From: a bacterium
Lineage (GTDB): Bacteria > SZUA-182 > DTGQ01
DNA: 64,000 bases
Assembly (NCBI GenBank): GCA_040755755.1
Contig: JBFLZW010000002.1
Span: forward strand, 68,337-132,336
Direction: 5' to 3'
This document shows positions 60,226 to 64,000 of this stretch, piece after piece. How positions within the stretch are numbered: the stretch's first letter is position 1; every line of letters starts with the position of its first letter. Below the pieces are notes generated by a model. That model was not told where the DNA came from, did not search any database, and saw nothing but the letters and a program-made list of their open reading frames with translations. Both the position numbers and the translations under genes were made by a program.

Positions 60226-61686
60226 TCAACAGAGCTGATAATCGTAGGAGGAAATGATTGTGCCTTCAAGGTCAGCAGGAGGCTCTACCCCCATGATATG
60301 GAGGATAGTGGGAGTTACTTCCAGGATGTCGAAATAGCCGGGGTTTTTCACTGGAGGACCCTGGTAATCCGGATCATGCAAAATGAATATTCCCTCCTGG
60401 GCATGATTGGCATCGTCCGGGCCGGTGTCGTTCTCGAAGGTATGAATGGCGGGAAGTCCCACACTGCCCACCGATCGCCAGTCCAGGTTGCCAAAATAAA
60501 CGATCAGGTCAGGGGCGATGCCGTTGACCTTCGGATAAATTTCCTGCGGCTTGAACACCCTGGTCCCGATGTCGTTTCCCTGTTCATCGGTCAGAGCTTC
60601 CAGCCTGGCTATAAGCTCATCCCGCACTTTCTCGTAATCCTGCGGCGGAATCACCCCTTCCGGCTCCCGTCCCTGGACGTTCAGAAAGAGGCGTCCATAA
60701 TAGCCGCCTTCTCCCCAGCATTTGGTTTTGGACCAGTCAACCTTTGCCTGGTCGAAGCGAATGACCGTGGACGGCTGCTCCTTGAGCGTAAGATATCCTT
60801 CCCGCTGGAGCCACTCGTTGATGGCGATTCCACCTTCCATCTTCTTTGCGCCATGATCCGAGACTATCATGACTGCGGTCTGATCGTCGAGGAAAGAGAG
60901 AAGCTCACCGATACGCTCATCGATATACTGGTAGTATTTCCTGATGGACTGCTCGAAGGGATTTCCCGGTTCAAACTGGCGGTGCTGCGGATCGATGAAT
61001 TTCCAGAATCCATGATGAATCCGGTCCACGCCCATTTCAACCATCATGAAAAAGTCCCACTCCTTCTGCCTCAGAAGGTAGCGGGCAGCTTTGAACCGTT
61101 TTTCAGTCATCTCGTAAATCTGGTTGAGCAGTTTTTCTTTATCGTTGGTGCGAAAGTTTTCCACATCAATAATATAACCGCCGGTCACCAGCTCGATCTC
61201 GGTCTTCAGGGTCTTGGGATGGGTATACTGACAGCTAGTATCCGGAGTGAGAAAGCAGGATACCATGCAGCCATTGATGGGGCGAATCGGATAGGTCTGA
61301 GGAATGCCGAGCAGAATGGATTTTTTGCCCGCCTCACCGAGCATGTCCCACAACGTAGGCTCCTTGACCGTGGTTGAATTGCACATGACCATTTTGGAAT
61401 ACGAGTAATCAGCCCGGTTGCGGAATCCGTAGAAGCCAAGAGTGCCGGGACACTTACTGGTCATCATGGACATCCATGCCGGGCAGGTTATGGCTGGAAC
61501 GGTACTTCTCATGGGGCCATAAATTCCCTTGTCTATCAGGGCGCGGATATTGGGCAGGTCATCCTTCCACTGGTCGAAAACCAGTTGCGGGGCAGCACAA
61601 TCCAGTCCGATTACCACCACCTTTTTCCCCTGGCGGGCAGGGTGGGCATGGCGGGCCGGGTGAGCCGGGTGAGATTGATAAGGCAT
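60226..61686 (-). CDS. Alkaline phosphatase superfamily protein (type I phosphodiesterase/nucleotide pyrophosphatase)
   Basis: A 486-residue enzyme. Metal and nucleophile motifs are VVVIGLDCAAPQLVFD near residue 25, STVPAITCPAWMSMMTSKCP with the expected Thr nucleophile near 67, VEMGVDRIHHGFW, and VSDHGAKKMEGG. It begins with a short His/Pro-repeat stretch (HPAHPARHAHPARQG) rather than a signal peptide, so it is likely cytoplasmic. AAGGAGA precedes the ATG. It probably hydrolyses or transfers phosphate mono- or diesters; the substrate is unknown. Confidence 0.88.
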   Translation of the reverse strand: MPYQSHPAHPARHAHPARQGKKVVVIGLDCAAPQLVFDQWKDDLPNIRALIDKGIYGPMRSTVPAITCPAWMSMMTSKCPGTLGFYGFRNRADYSYSKMVMCNSTTVKEPTLWDMLGEAGKKSILLGIPQTYPIRPINGCMVSCFLTPDTSCQYTHPKTLKTEIELVTGGYIIDVENFRTNDKEKLLNQIYEMTEKRFKAARYLLRQKEWDFFMMVEMGVDRIHHGFWKFIDPQHRQFEPGNPFEQSIRKYYQYIDERIGELLSFLDDQTAVMIVSDHGAKKMEGGIAINEWLQREGYLTLKEQPSTVIRFDQAKVDWSKTKCWGEGGYYGRLFLNVQGREPEGVIPPQDYEKVRDELIARLEALTDEQGNDIGTRVFKPQEIYPKVNGIAPDLIVYFGNLDWRSVGSVGLPAIHTFENDTGPDDANHAQEGIFILHDPDYQGPPVKNPGYFDILEVTPTILHIMGVEPPADLEGTIISSYDYQLC

Positions 61687-61936
61687 TGCTTGTCTCCTTG
61701 TTATGATGGGATTAAAAGAATAATGGCACTTCAGGATTGACTATAACATAGTAATGATATCGGCATCAATGACCGGGAGGGGGGACCCCAGCAATTCTAA
61801 TTATGGAAATTGCATATTTTCAAAAGTATAGTTTACTTAAGCATGGAGGGCTAGCTACCTGTCAGTTTTATAGGGAATAAAAAATCTCCTCTTTCAGAGG
61901 TAAAATGGAGTAGTAACCACTAAAAGAGGAGATGAT

Positions 61937-61986
61937 ATGACTATTACTTCTGCAAACAAAGCTCTTAAAAATCTTTTACTATGCAT
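61937..61986 (-). pseudogene. Remnant leader of a cohesin/dockerin-protein paralogue
   Basis: Read on the minus strand from 61986, the sequence encodes MHSKRFLRALFAEVIVIS, almost the same as the start of the secreted protein encoded at 62114-63427 (MYSKRLIKALVAEVIVIAA), and the similarity extends upstream of the ATG to about 62003. After about 18 codons the likeness ends. It looks like the left-over 5' end of a duplicated gene. Confidence 0.6.
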
Positions 61987-62113
61987 GGTAGTCTCCCAAT
62001 CGAGTGAAAACTGGGTCATGCCTTGAATTATGAGCTTGGGAGATACATTCACGATTCAAGGCACGAACCCCAGACTTTGGGCGGAAAGATGCACTCCCTC
62101 CGACGATCCTCAA

Positions 62114-63427
62114 TTACTTCCAGATTCCTAAACAGGGCCTCGACCGAATATAGCGCAGAAAAATGCGGTGAGCATCCTCCGGACTAATTACGCCATCCCT
62201 ATTAAGGTCAGAGCACTCAAGACAAGGGCCGGTTCCAAGATAGCATTTAAAAGCAAGCAGAGCATCTCCGGGAGTAATAAAGCCATCCCCATTAACATCT
62301 CCCTCATTGCACCTCATACAGAAGATCCCTCCTGTCTTTGAAAAATTAGCTATATCACTCCCGAGGTTCTCCAGTTTAAAAAGATAAGCGGCACCTTCCT
62401 TCACACTTTTGAGTTTGAACTTCAGCCAAACCAGATAACCACTTGCACCTTGAGAAATACCCTGCCCATCAGTTTGTCCCCCTATTCTGAGTCTGGCCGA
62501 ATCAATCGAATAAGCCTCAATCGCTGCAAAAGATTCTGCCAGCTCTCCTTGTTCCATTCCTGTATACTCAAAGGTATCTGGATCATAGGTAACTTCAAAA
62601 TCAAAGGAATGTACCTCACAAGGTGTATTTTCAATCCTGACCGGAATCCGGACCTCTTTGCCGATTTTTCCTGTGGTCCCTATCCCTTTAATGTAAATGT
62701 TTCTTTCATGTGTAGCAGGGGTGCAGGGAGGAATTATTACCCCTCCTGTTCCCATCCACGCTGTAGATGCAAAAAATATGGTCTTTCCTGCATATTTATT
62801 TATGAATATTTTTCCATAAAAATCACCAATAGAACTTGAACAAATATAATTTCCACCTAAAAGCTGCACATCCTCCTTATGAACTGAACAACCACGATCA
62901 ACATCAGGGTCAATAACAGGGTCAAGGCACGCCTCGAGAGGAGCAAGAAGATAATTTAACCGTAACTCCTCTTCCATAAGAGGAATAACTTCTTCCAAGT
63001 TGAGCTCTTTTTCCACTGGATAGGTAAACTTATCGATTCTCTTTAAATCAAATGATCGATAATCCAGTCTAACGATGGTTATTTTTACTTCTTCTTCTAT
63101 TTCAGGAATGGATGATACCACCACTACCCATTCAGCAGTGTTAAGATCAAACGCTCCTTCAGTATATGGATGCATGAGGATCACTACTGAATAAGCTTTT
63201 TCTGAAGTGACAAGCTCTACTTCTTCAAGCTCCTTAATGTTTTCCCAAATAGTTGGGGTATACAGTTTGAGCTCCTCTTTGAAACGTCTATCTAAGGTTT
63301 CATCATACAGATAAATATTCCCTTCAGGATTGGACTGTGCCATTAAGCACCTAAAATTCAAGCCGATAACTGCGGCTATGACTATTACTTCTGCAACCAA
63401 AGCTTTTATAAGTCTTTTACTATACAT
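62114..63427 (-). CDS. Secreted protein with cohesin-like and dockerin-like domains
   Basis: A 437-residue exported protein with a signal peptide/anchor (residues 1-31). Residues 32-235 are of unknown type and contain several cysteines (EACLDPVIDPDVDRGCSVHK). Residues about 240-365 look like a cohesin domain (VRIPVRIENTPCEVHSFDFE, FEVTYDPDTFEYTG). The C-terminus has two dockerin-type EF-hand repeats, DVNGDGFITPGDALLAFKCY and DLNRDGVISPEDAHRIFLRY. Having both partners on one chain suggests self-association or surface multimer formation rather than a cellulosome. A truncated paralogous leader lies 130 bp downstream. Confidence 0.82.
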   Translation of the reverse strand: MYSKRLIKALVAEVIVIAAVIGLNFRCLMAQSNPEGNIYLYDETLDRRFKEELKLYTPTIWENIKELEEVELVTSEKAYSVVILMHPYTEGAFDLNTAEWVVVVSSIPEIEEEVKITIVRLDYRSFDLKRIDKFTYPVEKELNLEEVIPLMEEELRLNYLLAPLEACLDPVIDPDVDRGCSVHKEDVQLLGGNYICSSSIGDFYGKIFINKYAGKTIFFASTAWMGTGGVIIPPCTPATHERNIYIKGIGTTGKIGKEVRIPVRIENTPCEVHSFDFEVTYDPDTFEYTGMEQGELAESFAAIEAYSIDSARLRIGGQTDGQGISQGASGYLVWLKFKLKSVKEGAAYLFKLENLGSDIANFSKTGGIFCMRCNEGDVNGDGFITPGDALLAFKCYLGTGPCLECSDLNRDGVISPEDAHRIFLRYIRSRPCLGIWK

Positions 63428-63542
63428 GATAGCCTCCCAATCAAGTAGACTATATATAATACCGATAATACCGAGAGGCTTTGCTGTCTAGCAGGTGTAA
63501 AGATGCAAAGCCTCTCGTCATAACCATTAATAATGTGTAAGC

Positions 63543-64000
63543 CTAATACTTACATATAGCAAGACCTACATATTCCTCGCTTCCATCAAACCTTAACTCT
63601 TCAATTCGAACCCTATAATTACCGGTTGTATTTGCAGTAAATGCCAAGATTTCATAATTGTTATCGTAACTAAATGATCCCGTTATATAATTTCCATTAG
63701 GATCATAGGCTATCAAATTCAAGTTAGCTTCTAGTCTGTCATCCCAATGAACTGGGGGCTCATCGGTGTTATAGGCTTTAGAATCCCATCGAATTACAGC
63801 TCTCACTTTCTGCCCTTGATTAGCATAAAAGTATTTATCGTAAGGAAGGTCCTCAGCAGTAAATGTATAATGACTGCTTAATCCATTATCAATGACTTGC
63901 AGAGCATTGGCTATGTCTATTCCACCGACTCCAGCATTATCATCCAAAGGAACATTGGGATCGTATCCAGCTATATTGATATCGTGAATAGCGGAAGCCA
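63543..64000 (-). CDS. Probable subtilase, C-terminal part (runs off the window)
   Basis: The frame is open to the window edge; about 152 residues are visible. The start of the visible part (PNVPLDDNAGVGGIDIANAL) resembles the end of the S8 peptidase domain, where GxGxVNAxxAL motifs occur. A pre-peptidase C-terminal-like beta domain follows (SHYTFTAEDLPYDKYF ... GNYRVRIEELRFDGSEEYVG). The catalytic residues would lie beyond 64000. It lies 115 bp upstream of the cohesin/dockerin gene on the same strand; both are predicted secreted proteins. Confidence 0.55.
   Translation of the reverse strand, partial: ASAIHDINIAGYDPNVPLDDNAGVGGIDIANALQVIDNGLSSHYTFTAEDLPYDKYFYANQGQKVRAVIRWDSKAYNTDEPPVHWDDRLEANLNLIAYDPNGNYITGSFSYDNNYEILAFTANTTGNYRVRIEELRFDGSEEYVGLAICKY

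Noticed and set aside
60034-61377. Plus-strand open frame of 447 codons
   Set aside because: Antisense to the phosphodiesterase-superfamily gene, which has intact metal motifs; the first part reads through GC palindromes.

Overview
The window reads as a chromosomal piece of an anaerobic, diderm (Gram-negative) bacterium of moderate GC, probably in or near the Desulfobacterota (deltaproteobacterial) lineages. It has a lipoprotein-rich envelope gene set, Wza/GNVR/autokinase polysaccharide-export genes, ExbB-ExbD-TonB and MacAB-TolC modules, selenocysteine machinery, a hydroxyacyl-CoA-dehydratase-type iron-sulfur enzyme with its activase, and many short palindromic intergenic repeats. The lineage is an inference from gene content; no rRNA is present.

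Layout. 44-1213: a sulfotransferase. 1405-13014: a selenium island on the minus strand. In transcription order it is tRNA-Sec, selB, a DUF1573 protein, a DUF3343 Se/S-carrier-like protein, a 2-hydroxyacyl-CoA-dehydratase-like protein with its activase, YedF, a cysteine-desulfurase-family protein, a four-gene Pst-like ABC importer, and a LysR regulator of the selenium-associated type. selA and selD are not in the window. 13631-13783 (plus): a fluoride riboswitch with a terminator, upstream of a small ORF broken by a palindromic repeat. 14263-15079: an MntA/HepT pair. 15202-19747: a polysaccharide export trio in which an XrtA-type ATPase is fused to an autokinase-like domain. 20290-22773: one continuous ORF joining complete DnaJ to a complete HtrA/DegP protease through a membrane segment.

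23033-30559 holds a Tyr/Pro/Thr-repeat secreted protein, a small coiled-coil protein and the housekeeping run rpsO-pnp-M16 peptidase-dut-MBL hydrolase. 30859-35034 is more AT-rich at its start. It carries a HipA-like kinase, a HipA-N/HIRAN protein and an 847-residue cNMP-sensor/degenerate AAA+/NapH-NosR-type membrane ferredoxin fusion. 35089-44475 is a mosaic of small genes bracketed by two inverted copies of a ~276-bp MITE: AIM24-family, MutT, a YprB-type nuclease, a second MNT/HEPN pair (frameshifted), EfpL, an AAA/DUF4276 pair with an early TGA, MltD-LysM and QueD.

44497-58843 is a long minus-strand envelope block: phosphatase, MacA-MacB-TolC, two large TPR proteins, ExbB-ExbD-TonB, TsaE and IspG. 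The larger TPR protein carries a TonB-box-like sequence just after its signal peptide and sits directly upstream of exbB, so it may be energised by that complex. The right end has a Uma2 nuclease-fold protein, an alkaline-phosphatase-superfamily enzyme, a secreted cohesin-plus-dockerin protein with a remnant of a paralogous leader beside it, and the C-terminal part of a probable subtilase that runs off the window.
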